Shown: one piece after another, positions 1-6,171 of the stretch | How positions within the stretch are numbered: the first letter of the stretch is position 1 | How the letters are laid out: every line of letters begins with the position of its first letter | Source: Tissierellia bacterium | Lineage (GTDB): Bacteria > Bacillota_A > Clostridia > Tissierellales > Peptoniphilaceae | Length of the DNA: 9,488 nucleotides | Direction: 5' to 3' | Assembly: GCA_012513395.1 (NCBI GenBank) | Contig: JAAZCH010000174.1 | Coordinates: 1 to 9,488 of the forward strand | Program-made: the position numbers and the translations under genes | Notes under the pieces: generated by a model | The model's database searches: none | Seen by the model: only the letters and a program-made list of their open reading frames with translations | What the model was told of the DNA's origin: nothing

Positions 1-195
1 GGTTATAAGTTTTTTGTCTGAAAAAATCTCCATAATCCTATCGGGATTTGCAGAAGTGGTCACATCAAAATCCGAAGGAGTATTTCCCATTAAGCTATCT
101 CTAACGCATCCGCCTACGAGAAATCCTTCTTCGCCATTTTCGTTTAGTCTATTTAAAACAAATTTCGCACCTTTAGAAATAAAGAACTCATTCAT
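1..195 (-). CDS. cca: CCA tRNA nucleotidyltransferase, N-terminal part (cut by window edge)
   Basis: Reading the minus strand from ATG at 195 gives 65 open codons that run off the window. The peptide contains LVGGCVRD (residues 26-33) followed by TPSDFDVTTSA (39-49). This is the nucleotide-binding head of the class II CCA-adding enzyme and poly(A) polymerase family, with the two metal-binding aspartates at D42 and D44. The enzyme adds or repairs the 3' CCA end of tRNAs in the cytosol. CCA enzyme is much likelier than poly(A) polymerase in a low-GC Gram-positive, but the distinguishing C-terminal part lies outside the window. The start fits the family length before LVGG. There is no clear Shine-Dalgarno upstream, and an extended -10 box sits only a few bases before the ATG. 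The gene is divergent from the hydrogenase operon. Confidence 0.88.
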   Translation of the reverse strand, partial: MNEFFISKGAKFVLNRLNENGEEGFLVGGCVRDSLMGNTPSDFDVTTSANPDRIMEIFSDKKLIT

Positions 196-201
196 AATAA
201 A

Positions 202-210
202 ATTATACCA
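202..210 (-). promoter_or_regulatory. Extended -10 promoter for cca, close to the start codon
   Basis: The minus strand reads TGGTATAAT here: a perfect TATAAT (207 to 202) with the TG of an extended -10. No convincing -35 is visible. Usual spacing puts transcription start at about 195-196, on or next to the cca ATG, so the transcript may have almost no leader. The promoter assignment is inference. Confidence 0.5.
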
Positions 211-320
211 CAAGGGCTATTTGATAGGTTATAATATATTTAGATTTACACTATATAATAGATACATTTTCGTCATTAAATGTTATTTTTTCATTTTGTA
301 TTTGTATTTTTTAAAATTCC

Positions 321-329
321 TGTTATAAT
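321..329 (+). promoter_or_regulatory. Extended -10 promoter of the hydrogenase operon
   Basis: The sequence TGTTATAAT contains TATAAT at 324-329 with an upstream TG. TTGTAT-like sequences near 296-307 are weak -35 candidates in a T-rich stretch. A start near 336 would give a leader of about 55 bases ending in AGGAGGAG (381-388) before the hydC ATG. The same TGTTATAAT string occurs before the ABC transporter operon. Confidence 0.6.
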
Positions 330-343
330 TATTACTGGAATTG

Positions 344-375
344 TTAGTTAATTATTTAATAAGATTAGTTAATTA
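344..375 (+). repeat. Direct repeat TTAGTTAATTA x2 in the hyd leader, possible operator
   Basis: TTAGTTAATTA occurs exactly at 344-354 and 365-375, 21 bases apart, about two helical turns. Both copies lie just downstream of the predicted transcription start. The bases 341-358 also partly match the redox repressor Rex consensus (TTGTTAA, four any, TTAACAA): the left half matches 6 of 7 and the right half 4 of 7. An operator role is inference only. Confidence 0.35.
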
Positions 376-391
376 AAAAGAGGAGGAGACG

Positions 392-883
392 ATGATAGAA
401 TCTATGGAAGAAATAAGACTGGAAAACGAAGTCAGAGATTTTATGGTAGACAAAACTGAAACTGATTTACTTGAAGTTTTGCACGTGGTACAAAATAATT
501 TTGGGTACATTCCTAGAAAAATGGTGACCACTATTTCTAAAACGTTAGACATACCAGTTGCTACAATTTATGGAGTTATTACATTTTACTCTAGATTTAG
601 TTTAGTACCCAAGGGAAAATACGCAATAAGCGTGTGCATGGGTACTGCTTGTTATGTTAAGAATGCTGAAAAAATTCTCGAGGAATTTTCTAAACAATTG
701 GGAATTGAAATTGGAGAAACTACTGAGGATTTAATATTTTCACTGGTGGAAACTCGTTGCGTAGGAGATTGTGCTGCTGCACCTGTGGTTACAGTAAACG
801 ATACTCTCTACAAACACGTAAAAACTGAAGATGTTAAAAGCATATTGGCGAATTTAAAAGAGGTAAGCAATGGAAATAATTAA
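392..883 (+). CDS. hydC: Hydrogenase gamma subunit, NuoE-like [2Fe-2S] protein
   Basis: This 163-residue protein is a NuoE / 24-kDa subunit homologue with the thioredoxin-like [2Fe-2S] fold. It has a helical N-terminal part (about 1-70, with IYGVITFYSRF at 59-69) and the cluster ligands C82, C87, C123 and C127 in the CMGTAC and CVGDC motifs. In HydABC hydrogenases this subunit sits on the NuoF-like subunit and takes part in electron exchange near the flavin. Length is typical of the family. ATG at 392 is preceded by a strong AGGAGGAG at 381-388. The gene is first in the operon, and its last 14 bases overlap hydB, which suggests translational coupling. The family call is firm; the HydC naming rests on the neighbouring hydB and hydA. 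Confidence 0.92.
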   Translation: MIESMEEIRLENEVRDFMVDKTETDLLEVLHVVQNNFGYIPRKMVTTISKTLDIPVATIYGVITFYSRFSLVPKGKYAISVCMGTACYVKNAEKILEEFSKQLGIEIGETTEDLIFSLVETRCVGDCAAAPVVTVNDTLYKHVKTEDVKSILANLKEVSNGNN

Positions 884-2450
884 AAAGTTAGATTCTACAA
901 AAGACAAAAGCTATAAAGAGCTAATCGATAGACTGAGTTCAGATGAAAGATACGACCTATCCAATGGCCAAGTCAAATTGGCAGGAGATTTTTACAAAAA
1001 CCAATTTAGAATAGCTCTACAAAATTATGACGTTATTAACCCTGAAAGTATAGAAGAGTACATAGCTTTGGGGGGATATTATAGTCTTTATAAAGCTATC
1101 TATAAAATGACTCCCCAAGAGATAATCGACGAGATTAAAAGCTCCAACCTAAGAGGTAGAGGTGGTGCAGGATTCCCTACGGGAGTTAAAATGGAAGGAG
1201 CTTTCTTGCAAGATACTGATGTGAAATACATCATCTGTAATGCAGACGAAGGCGACCCAGGTGCATACATGGATAGATCCATCTTGGAAGGAGATCCCCA
1301 TTGCATCATCGAAGGTATGGCAGTTATGGCTAGAGCAATCGGCTCACAAAAAGGATATGTCTACGTTCGTGCAGAATATCCAAAGGCTGTAAAGATGCTA
1401 CAACACGCCATCGAAGTAGCTAAGGAGTGGAACTTCCTAGGGGATAATATAATGGGCTCTGACTTCTCCTTCGATTTGGAAATCAGATTAGGAGCTGGAG
1501 CATTTGTTTGTGGTGAAGGTACTGCCCTTATCCAATCCATCGAAGGTAAACGTGGGATGCCCCAAGCGAAAGTATATAGAACAAATGAAAGAGGACTTTA
1601 CGACAAGCCTACAGTTTTAAATAACGTAGAAACTATTGCTAATATTCCTCACATTATAAATAAAGGTGCAAAGTGGTTCAAATCCATAGGAACAGAGGAC
1701 TCGCCAGGAACCAAGGTTTTTGCATTGGTAGGAAAAGTTCAAAATGCAGGTCTAGTGGAAGTTCCTATGGGAATGACTATAAATGAAATTGTAAACGATA
1801 TTGGCGGCGGTGCCATTGAAGGACATACTACTAAGTCTGTGCAAACTGGTGGACCATCAGGTGGATGTATTCCTGTGGAACTATTCGACACTCCAGTGGA
1901 TTTTATCTCCCTTGAGAAAATCGGCTCCATCATGGGCTCTGGCGGTATGGTAGTTATGGATGAAACTGACTGTATGGTAGATATAGCAAAATTCTTTATG
2001 AAATTTACCGTAGACGAATCTTGCGGAAAATGTACGCCATGTAGAATTGGAAATATGAGGGTACTAGAATTATTAGAAAAAATTACTTCTGGCCAAGGGG
2101 AGATGGAAGATTTAAACAAGCTAGACGACCTGTGTGAAGTAATAACCGAATCCAGTCTTTGTGGCTTAGGCAAGACCGCTACGACTCCAGTAATCAGTTC
2201 TATGCATTATTTCAAAGACGAATATTTAGATCACATTCAAAATCACAAATGCGTAGCTTCAGTTTGTAAAGAATTGTTAGATTACGTCATTAACGAAAGA
2301 TGTGTAGGTTGTGGAATTTGTTCTAGAAATTGTCCTACTGATGCTATAGTGGGAGAAAGAAGAAAAGTTCATTCTATAGATCTGGCTAAGTGTATAAAAT
2401 GTAATGCATGTTACGAAGTTTGTCCTGTTAGTGCAGTAGAGATAAGATAA
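870..2450 (+). CDS. hydB: Hydrogenase beta subunit, NuoF-like flavoprotein with ferredoxin tail
   Basis: This 526-residue NuoF-like subunit carries the FMN and NAD(P)H site of a HydABC hydrogenase. Visible motifs are LRGRGGAGFPTG (94-105), CNADEGDPGAYMDR (123-136), the nucleotide loop GAGAFVCGEGTAL (208-220), and the [4Fe-4S] motif SCGKCTPCR (C385, C388, C391, plus C431). A C-terminal two-cluster ferredoxin domain follows (C478, C481, C484, C488; C508, C511, C514, C518). Known bifurcating HydB proteins such as that of Thermotoga maritima begin with an extra thioredoxin-like [2Fe-2S] domain of about 100 residues. It is absent here, and the overlap with hydC leaves no room for it. The second glutamate of the usual GEETAL motif is glycine (G217), at the position of E183 of E. 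coli NuoF. AAGAGG lies upstream of the ATG. Confidence 0.93.
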   Translation: MEIIKKLDSTKDKSYKELIDRLSSDERYDLSNGQVKLAGDFYKNQFRIALQNYDVINPESIEEYIALGGYYSLYKAIYKMTPQEIIDEIKSSNLRGRGGAGFPTGVKMEGAFLQDTDVKYIICNADEGDPGAYMDRSILEGDPHCIIEGMAVMARAIGSQKGYVYVRAEYPKAVKMLQHAIEVAKEWNFLGDNIMGSDFSFDLEIRLGAGAFVCGEGTALIQSIEGKRGMPQAKVYRTNERGLYDKPTVLNNVETIANIPHIINKGAKWFKSIGTEDSPGTKVFALVGKVQNAGLVEVPMGMTINEIVNDIGGGAIEGHTTKSVQTGGPSGGCIPVELFDTPVDFISLEKIGSIMGSGGMVVMDETDCMVDIAKFFMKFTVDESCGKCTPCRIGNMRVLELLEKITSGQGEMEDLNKLDDLCEVITESSLCGLGKTATTPVISSMHYFKDEYLDHIQNHKCVASVCKELLDYVINERCVGCGICSRNCPTDAIVGERRKVHSIDLAKCIKCNACYEVCPVSAVEIR

Positions 2451-2462
2451 GGGATGGATAAA

Positions 2463-2852
2463 ATGATAAATTTAAAAGTAAATGGAAAAAGTGTAGAAAT
2501 TGAAGCTGGCGCTACCATTTTGGACGCAGCAAAAAAAGTAAATGTAAAAATCCCTACTTTATGCCATATGGACTTGCACAATTTGGGATTTGTAAATAGA
2601 GATGCTAATTGTAGGGTCTGTCTAGTGGAATCAGGAAGATGGGGTAGCCTCGTTCCTGCTTGTAACACTTTGGTAAAAGAAGGAATGGAAATTCGTACCG
2701 ATACCCTAAAAGTTATAAAATCTAGACGTACCAATATAGAGCTGCTACTATCAAATCACCCCAAGGATTGCTTAGTTTGTAGAAGTAATGGGGAATGCGA
2801 ATTACAAGACTTAGCAGCAGATGCTAATATAAAAGAAATTAGATATACGTGA
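2463..2852 (+). CDS. hydA: HydA N-terminal fragment: [2Fe-2S] plus His-ligated [4Fe-4S] module
   Basis: This is the part that standard translation would make: 129 residues ending in EIRYT, a NuoG-like electron-entry module without H-cluster or ferredoxin domain. Four cysteines fit a plant-type [2Fe-2S] site, and the H-x3-C-x2-C-x5-C set fits the His-ligated [4Fe-4S] site. As a separate protein it could at most carry electrons. An upstream in-frame ATG at 2454 would add three residues, but it has GGG directly against it rather than a spaced Shine-Dalgarno. Confidence 0.7.
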   Translation: MINLKVNGKSVEIEAGATILDAAKKVNVKIPTLCHMDLHNLGFVNRDANCRVCLVESGRWGSLVPACNTLVKEGMEIRTDTLKVIKSRRTNIELLLSNHPKDCLVCRSNGECELQDLAADANIKEIRYT

Positions 2853-2939
2853 ATTTTAAATGCCCACAATATAGATGACAGCAGTAGATCCATAGTAAGG
2901 GATCCCAATAAGTGCATACTTTGTAAAAGATGTGAGACA

Positions 2940-4202
2940 ATGTGCATGGAGGTTCAAACCGTTGGAACTTTAACTGATATAGGCAGAGGATTCCACACTG
3001 TTGTAGGAACCCAATATGAAAGACCTATATACGAAACCAATTGTACCTTCTGCGGACAATGTATAGCAGTGTGTCCTACTGGAGCATTGGTAGAAACCAA
3101 CTGTATAGAGAAAGTTTACAAAGCTTTAAATGACCCTGAAAAAATTACAGTAGTTCAAACAGCTCCTGCAGTTAGAGTAGCTCTTGGAGAAGAGTTCGGA
3201 ATGGAGCCTGGAACTATCGTAACTGGAAAGATGGTTACAGCTCTTAAATCCATGGGATTTGACTACGTATTCGATACGAACTTCGCTGCGGATTTAACTA
3301 CTATAGAAGAAGCATATGAATTTGTGGAGAGGTTCAAAAACAAGGAAAATCTTCCTATTTTAACTAGCTGTTGCCCAAGTTGGGTTAAGTTTATCGAGCA
3401 TAACTTCGCTGATATGTTCCACATACCTTCTACTTGTAAATCTCCTCACGAGATGTTCGGCTCCATTACGAAAACCTATTTCGCAGAAAAAATGGGCATA
3501 GATCCAAAAAATATCGAAGTAGTTTCCATAATGCCATGTGTAGCGAAAAAATACGAATCTGCTAGACCGGAATTGGGAATAGATAACGACATCAGTGATG
3601 TGGATAGAGTAATAACTACAAGAGAACTGGCAGATATGATAAAAGATTTTTCAATCGACTTTGCTGGATTGGAAGATAGTGAATTTGACAATCCTATGGG
3701 AGAATCCTCAGGAGCAGCTGCAATTTACGGAGCATCTGGAGGAGTTTCCACATCGGCTCTAAGAACTGCATATAAAATGCTAACTGGAGAAGAGCTTGAG
3801 ACTTTAGAATTTAAAGATCTACAAGGGCTTCAAGGCATCAAAGAAGCTGAAGTGGAAATAGCTGGAGAAACTGTTAGAATAGCTGTTGCAAGTGGACTTG
3901 GAAATGCTAGGCAAATTCTAACTGATATCAGAAAAGGCACAAAAGAATACCATATTATAGAAATAATGGCGTGTCCAGGTGGATGTATCGACGGCGGAGG
4001 CCAACCATATCTTCACGGAGATGTTTCAATCCTAGAAAAGAGAATGAAAGCTATCCAAAATGTAGACAGAAATAAAAAAGTGAGACTAGCTCACGAAAAC
4101 GAATCAATCCAAAAAATTTACAGCGACTACCTAGGAAAACCAGGAGGAGACAAAGCACACAAACTCCTTCACACCCATTTGGTTTATAGAGAAAAAATGT
4201 AG
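2940..4202 (+). CDS. hydA: HydA C-terminal fragment: ferredoxin and H-cluster domains
   Basis: The downstream open frame is in phase with the N-terminal fragment. It carries the second [4Fe-4S] motif and all H-cluster ligands of an [FeFe] hydrogenase. Its first ATG (2940) lies inside the first [4Fe-4S] motif: the cysteines encoded at 2913, 2922 and 2931 would be lost and only the fourth kept. No Shine-Dalgarno precedes it, and no ATG, GTG or TTG lies in frame between the TGA and 2940. Independent translation of a working subunit therefore looks unlikely. The true coding part begins at 2853 or earlier if the TGA is read through. HydE, HydF and HydG maturases, which the active site needs, are not in the window. 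Confidence 0.7.
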   Translation: MCMEVQTVGTLTDIGRGFHTVVGTQYERPIYETNCTFCGQCIAVCPTGALVETNCIEKVYKALNDPEKITVVQTAPAVRVALGEEFGMEPGTIVTGKMVTALKSMGFDYVFDTNFAADLTTIEEAYEFVERFKNKENLPILTSCCPSWVKFIEHNFADMFHIPSTCKSPHEMFGSITKTYFAEKMGIDPKNIEVVSIMPCVAKKYESARPELGIDNDISDVDRVITTRELADMIKDFSIDFAGLEDSEFDNPMGESSGAAAIYGASGGVSTSALRTAYKMLTGEELETLEFKDLQGLQGIKEAEVEIAGETVRIAVASGLGNARQILTDIRKGTKEYHIIEIMACPGGCIDGGGQPYLHGDVSILEKRMKAIQNVDRNKKVRLAHENESIQKIYSDYLGKPGGDKAHKLLHTHLVYREKM

Positions 4203-4206
4203 AAGA

Positions 4207-4252
4207 CAGTTAGCAGTTAACAATTGACAGTTAACAGTTGGCTACGCCTTTG
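4207..4252 (+). repeat. Seven-base-phased repeat array ending in GGCTACGCC
   Basis: Five consecutive heptads are visible: CAGTTAG, CAGTTAA, CAATTGA, CAGTTAA, CAGTTGG. CTACGCCTTTG follows, so GGC and GCC can pair around TAC. The array begins four bases after the hydA stop and so lies in the hyd 3' untranslated region. Similar arrays occur at 4424-4461, 9285-9330 and 9360-9405, and a two-heptad piece at 6250-6263 on the minus strand. Confidence 0.75.
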
Positions 4253-4301
4253 ATTGGTAGATTGGATATATTTGACGTTGTGGTTGGTTTAAGTTTATCC
4301 C

Positions 4302-4318
4302 TGTGCCAGCGAGGCACA
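4302..4318 (+). repeat. Hairpin with TGTGCC / GGCACA arms
   Basis: A six-pair inverted repeat with loop AGCGA lies between the heptad array and the multi-hairpin element. It has no poly-T tail, so it is not a normal terminator. Confidence 0.5.
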
Positions 4319-4338
4319 TGGAATATGAAACCTATAAT

Positions 4339-4408
4339 CTACGAATTTTTCGTAGGGGACGTACTCTGTGCGTCCCGGGGAAATTTGAGTCGCATTCTCA
4401 AATTTCCC
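4339..4408 (+). repeat. Three-hairpin intergenic element, copy A
   Basis: Three hairpins stand side by side. First, CTACGAA / TTCGTAG around TTT (4339-4355). Second, GGGACGTAC / GTGCGTCCC around TCT (4356-4376), with one G-T pair. Third, GGGAAATTTGAG / CTCAAATTTCCC around a seven-base loop (4378-4408). The second and third hairpins recur almost unchanged at 6280-6332 (opposite strand) and 9435-9486. No protein is likely. The role is unknown; it resembles the REP/BIME type of dispersed palindromic repeat in general form. Confidence 0.8.
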
Positions 4409-4423
4409 AAACTAACCTTCTGT

Positions 4424-4461
4424 CAGTTGACAATTGACAGTTAACAATTGGCTACGCCTTT
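4424..4461 (+). repeat. Seven-base-phased repeat array, second copy
   Basis: Four heptads (CAGTTGA, CAATTGA, CAGTTAA, CAATTGG) are followed by CTACGCCTTT, as in the array at 4207-4252. The two arrays flank the hairpin element at 4302-4408 in the same orientation, like a composite unit with direct terminal repeats. Confidence 0.75.
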
Positions 4462-4486
4462 ATAGTAGTATGTAATAATTTAAATA

Positions 4487-4535
4487 AAGTCCGATATTTT
4501 CTATTTACTTATAGAAAGTATCGGACTTGTTTTTT
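4487..4535 (+). terminator. Intrinsic terminator after the hydrogenase operon
   Basis: AAGTCCGATA (4487-4496) pairs with TATCGGACTT (4519-4528), and the stem extends inward to 18 pairs (one G-T) around loop TTACTT. A run of six T follows at 4530-4535. It is strong for plus-strand transcripts. It may also stop the minus-strand operon ending at 4548, but only AT-rich sequence, not a T run, follows on that side. Confidence 0.88.
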
Positions 4536-4547
4536 AATATCTTAAAT

Positions 4548-5327
4548 TTAATCCTCGAGTAATTTTTCAATTTCTTTTTTCATATACTCAACTAGAAGTA
4601 CTAGCTCTTCCTCTTTGTCATTCCAATTTACTTTGAGATTACCTAAATATTCTTCTTTGGCCAAGTTTAGTAATGCGCCTTGTTCTTTGGGAAGTATTGC
4701 CATCGCCCAATTGGCTGCATTGTCCTTTGAAGTGATTTTTTCAGTAAATACTGTGTACCAAATTCTAGCGAGAGTCAAAACTGTATTTTTCCCTTCTTCC
4801 CTTACGCCTTCAAGTAAAATGGGAATATCTGCTTTTAAAGCTTTTATAATGTATTCCATGCCTATCTGTGGAATAATCTCTTTTATATCTTCTCCAAAAA
4901 GTGTAACACTATTTTCTCTAGCCTGAGCTAACAATATCGTCCCATCAGGGTCATATGTCGTTTCTGGAAGCTTTCCACTTTTGTAATCTTCCCTATCCCA
5001 TTCTCCATATATATATTCGTATTTTGGTGGATAAGAAAATGGATTTAGAGAATTTTCATTAAACACCGTCACCTCAAGAAATCTTTTCCCTAATTTATTT
5101 CCAATCTCTCCTGAAATTCCCATCAATCCATGGGTTAAGTCTTTTCTATCTTCTGTCGTCAAATCTGAATTTGTAATAACTAATAAATCCAAATCGCTTT
5201 CAGGTTTTAATCCCCCCAAGACAAAAGAACCATATAAATATATTCCAACTAACCGATCTTCAAATACTTCTTTTATTAATTCAACTGCTTCTGATGCTTC
5301 ACATGGTATATTTAAAATATAAATCAC
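4548..5327 (-). CDS. AadA-like aminoglycoside (streptomycin/spectinomycin) nucleotidyltransferase
   Basis: This 259-residue protein matches the ANT(3'')/ANT(9) adenylyltransferase family along its whole length. It has the nucleotidyltransferase motif LYGSFVLGGLKPESDLDLLV (31-50; G33, S34, D45, D47), EVTV with the likely catalytic E85 (E87 in AadA), YGEW with W110 (W112 in AadA), and the C-terminal helical domain with NTVLTLARIWY (181-191) and KDNAANWAM (201-209). Members transfer AMP from ATP to streptomycin and/or spectinomycin. The tryptophan is kept, but AadA D178 and D182 align with non-identical residues (about G174 and E178), so specificity is uncertain. The frame opens at GTG 5327, which is itself part of GAGGTG; an ATT at 5318 would have better spacing from that site. 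It lies seven bases after the DUF3781 stop and is last in the tag operon. It could be an intrinsic gene rather than acquired resistance. Confidence 0.85.
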   Translation of the reverse strand: MIYILNIPCEASEAVELIKEVFEDRLVGIYLYGSFVLGGLKPESDLDLLVITNSDLTTEDRKDLTHGLMGISGEIGNKLGKRFLEVTVFNENSLNPFSYPPKYEYIYGEWDREDYKSGKLPETTYDPDGTILLAQARENSVTLFGEDIKEIIPQIGMEYIIKALKADIPILLEGVREEGKNTVLTLARIWYTVFTEKITSKDNAANWAMAILPKEQGALLNLAKEEYLGNLKVNWNDKEEELVLLVEYMKKEIEKLLED

Positions 5328-5334
5328 CTCGAAT

Positions 5335-5595
5335 CTATTTTATTTTATGAGCTGTAATAATGGTAAAGCTATTTGCATTTACAGTTAAGATGCAATCATC
5401 AATATCGACGTACCAATTCTTCCCTTTTCTTTCGATAATTGCATCTGGCGAATTAATTTTTATTTTGCACCAATGAACGACATCCTCAGTGTCCAAAGAT
5501 AAATTTCTTTTAATTCTTTCTACTCCTAGTTTTGTAGTATGTAATTTATTCAAGTTTTGTAAAAGTTCATCTTTTTCATATTTTCCTCTATCCAT
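5335..5595 (-). CDS. DUF3781 family protein
   Basis: This 86-residue protein matches my recollection of the DUF3781 family, with KLHTTKLGVERIKRNL (17-32), VVHWCKIKI (39-47), GKNWYVDIDDCILTVNA (58-74) and the ending FTIITAHK (77-84). No function is established. There is no signal peptide or membrane segment, so it is probably cytosolic. A Shine-Dalgarno AGG (5607-5605) lies inside the end of tag, nine or so bases before the ATG. Gaps of six bases to tag and seven to the nucleotidyltransferase gene show a tight operon. Confidence 0.82.
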   Translation of the reverse strand: MDRGKYEKDELLQNLNKLHTTKLGVERIKRNLSLDTEDVVHWCKIKINSPDAIIERKGKNWYVDIDDCILTVNANSFTIITAHKIK

Positions 5596-5601
5596 TAGTA
5601 A

Positions 5602-6171
5602 TTACCTGAATTCGCAATCTACCAAATGGTCGTTTACCATGCCTACAGCTTGCATAAAGGAATATATTATTGTAGGTCCTACAAATTTAAATCCTCTTTT
5701 TTTTAAATCTTTACTGATTTTTTCTGAAAGTTCTGTACTAGAAGGCACCTCGTCTATAGATTTCCAAGAATTAACTATCGGTGTGTGTTCTACGAATTTC
5801 CAAAAATATTCGTCAAGTGAACCAAATTCTTCAAGTATTTTATAATATGCCTTTGCGTTGGCAATTACCGAATTAATCTTTAGTCTATTTCTGATAATGC
5901 CTTCATTTTTTAATAATTCTTCCACTTTGTTTTCGTCATAATCTTTAATAATTTCAGGGTTGAAATCATCAAAAGCCTCACAGAGCGCATCCATCTTTTT
6001 AAGAATGGTAAGCCAACTCAGTCCCGCCTGTTTTCCTTCTAAAATTAGCATTTTAAAAAGTAGATGATCATCGTGGACCGGCCTTCCCCACTCAGTATCG
6101 TGGTAGTGCGTTAATAATTCATGATGATTAGCCCAATCACATCTAGTTATTTGATTTTTATTCGAAATCAT
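5602..6171 (-). CDS. tag: DNA-3-methyladenine glycosylase I
   Basis: This 189-residue protein aligns with E. coli Tag throughout. Tag removes 3-methyladenine from alkylated DNA in base excision repair. The zinc ligands are present as C11, H24, H182 and C186 (E. coli C4, H17, H175, C179). YHDTEWG (23-29) and LEGKQAGLSW (44-53) supply E45 and W53, the equivalents of the lesion-binding E38 and W46. FKFVGPTIIYSFMQA (161-175) is the conserved C-terminal stretch. Length is normal. AAGGAG (6183-6178) precedes the ATG by six bases. It is the first gene of a three-gene minus-strand operon; its promoter is not evident and would have to lie in or beyond the repeat cluster at 6194-6537. Confidence 0.95.
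   Translation of the reverse strand: MISNKNQITRCDWANHHELLTHYHDTEWGRPVHDDHLLFKMLILEGKQAGLSWLTILKKMDALCEAFDDFNPEIIKDYDENKVEELLKNEGIIRNRLKINSVIANAKAYYKILEEFGSLDEYFWKFVEHTPIVNSWKSIDEVPSSTELSEKISKDLKKRGFKFVGPTIIYSFMQAVGMVNDHLVDCEFR

Larger units (their letters stand above)
2463..4202 (+). pseudogene. hydA: [FeFe] hydrogenase catalytic subunit interrupted by one in-frame TGA
   Basis: Read through the TGA at 2850-2852, this is one continuous frame of 579 codons plus stop, matching the usual size of group A [FeFe] hydrogenases (Clostridium pasteurianum CpI, 574). Modules in order: [2Fe-2S] C34, C50, C53, C67; His-ligated [4Fe-4S] H99, C103, C106, C112; stop at codon 130; two [4Fe-4S] motifs (C151, C154, C157, C161 and C194, C197, C200, C204); H-cluster motifs LTSCCPSW (C303, C304), MPCVAKK (C359) and MACPGGCIDGGGQP (C504, C508). 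The start at 2463 is preferred to ATG 2454 because AAGGGA at 2449-2454 is correctly spaced. Relatives carry a glycine at the stop position, so GGA to TGA is the simplest explanation. Everything else is intact, pointing to a recent mutation, a sequence error or recoding rather than old decay. Confidence 0.75.

Noticed and set aside
14..328. Plus-strand open frame of 104 codons across the cca start and the intergenic region
   Set aside because: It is the antisense of the conserved cca N-terminus followed by AT-rich intergenic sequence, with no family resemblance and no ribosome binding site.
1739..2173. Minus-strand open frame of 144 codons inside hydB
   Set aside because: It is a shadow of the strongly conserved NuoF coding sequence.
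2850..2852. General reassignment of TGA to a sense codon
   Set aside because: All other genes in the window are open under the standard code, have no internal TGA and encode tryptophan by TGG. That no gene ends in TGA is only weak support with ten genes.
2847..2880. Paired frameshifts (lost and gained bases) that would give a more typical TGE... linker
   Set aside because: Restoring such a linker needs several separate edits, whereas one base change at 2850 explains the stop and keeps the frame and length.
2850..2910. Selenocysteine insertion at the hydA TGA
   Set aside because: The aligned residue in relatives is glycine, not cysteine. The only nearby hairpin (GATCC / GGATC, 2887-2904) is five pairs long and starts about 34 bases after the TGA, unlike a bacterial SECIS.
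4238..4444. Plus-strand open frame of 68 codons after hydA
   Set aside because: It consists wholly of the heptad and hairpin repeats and has no family resemblance.
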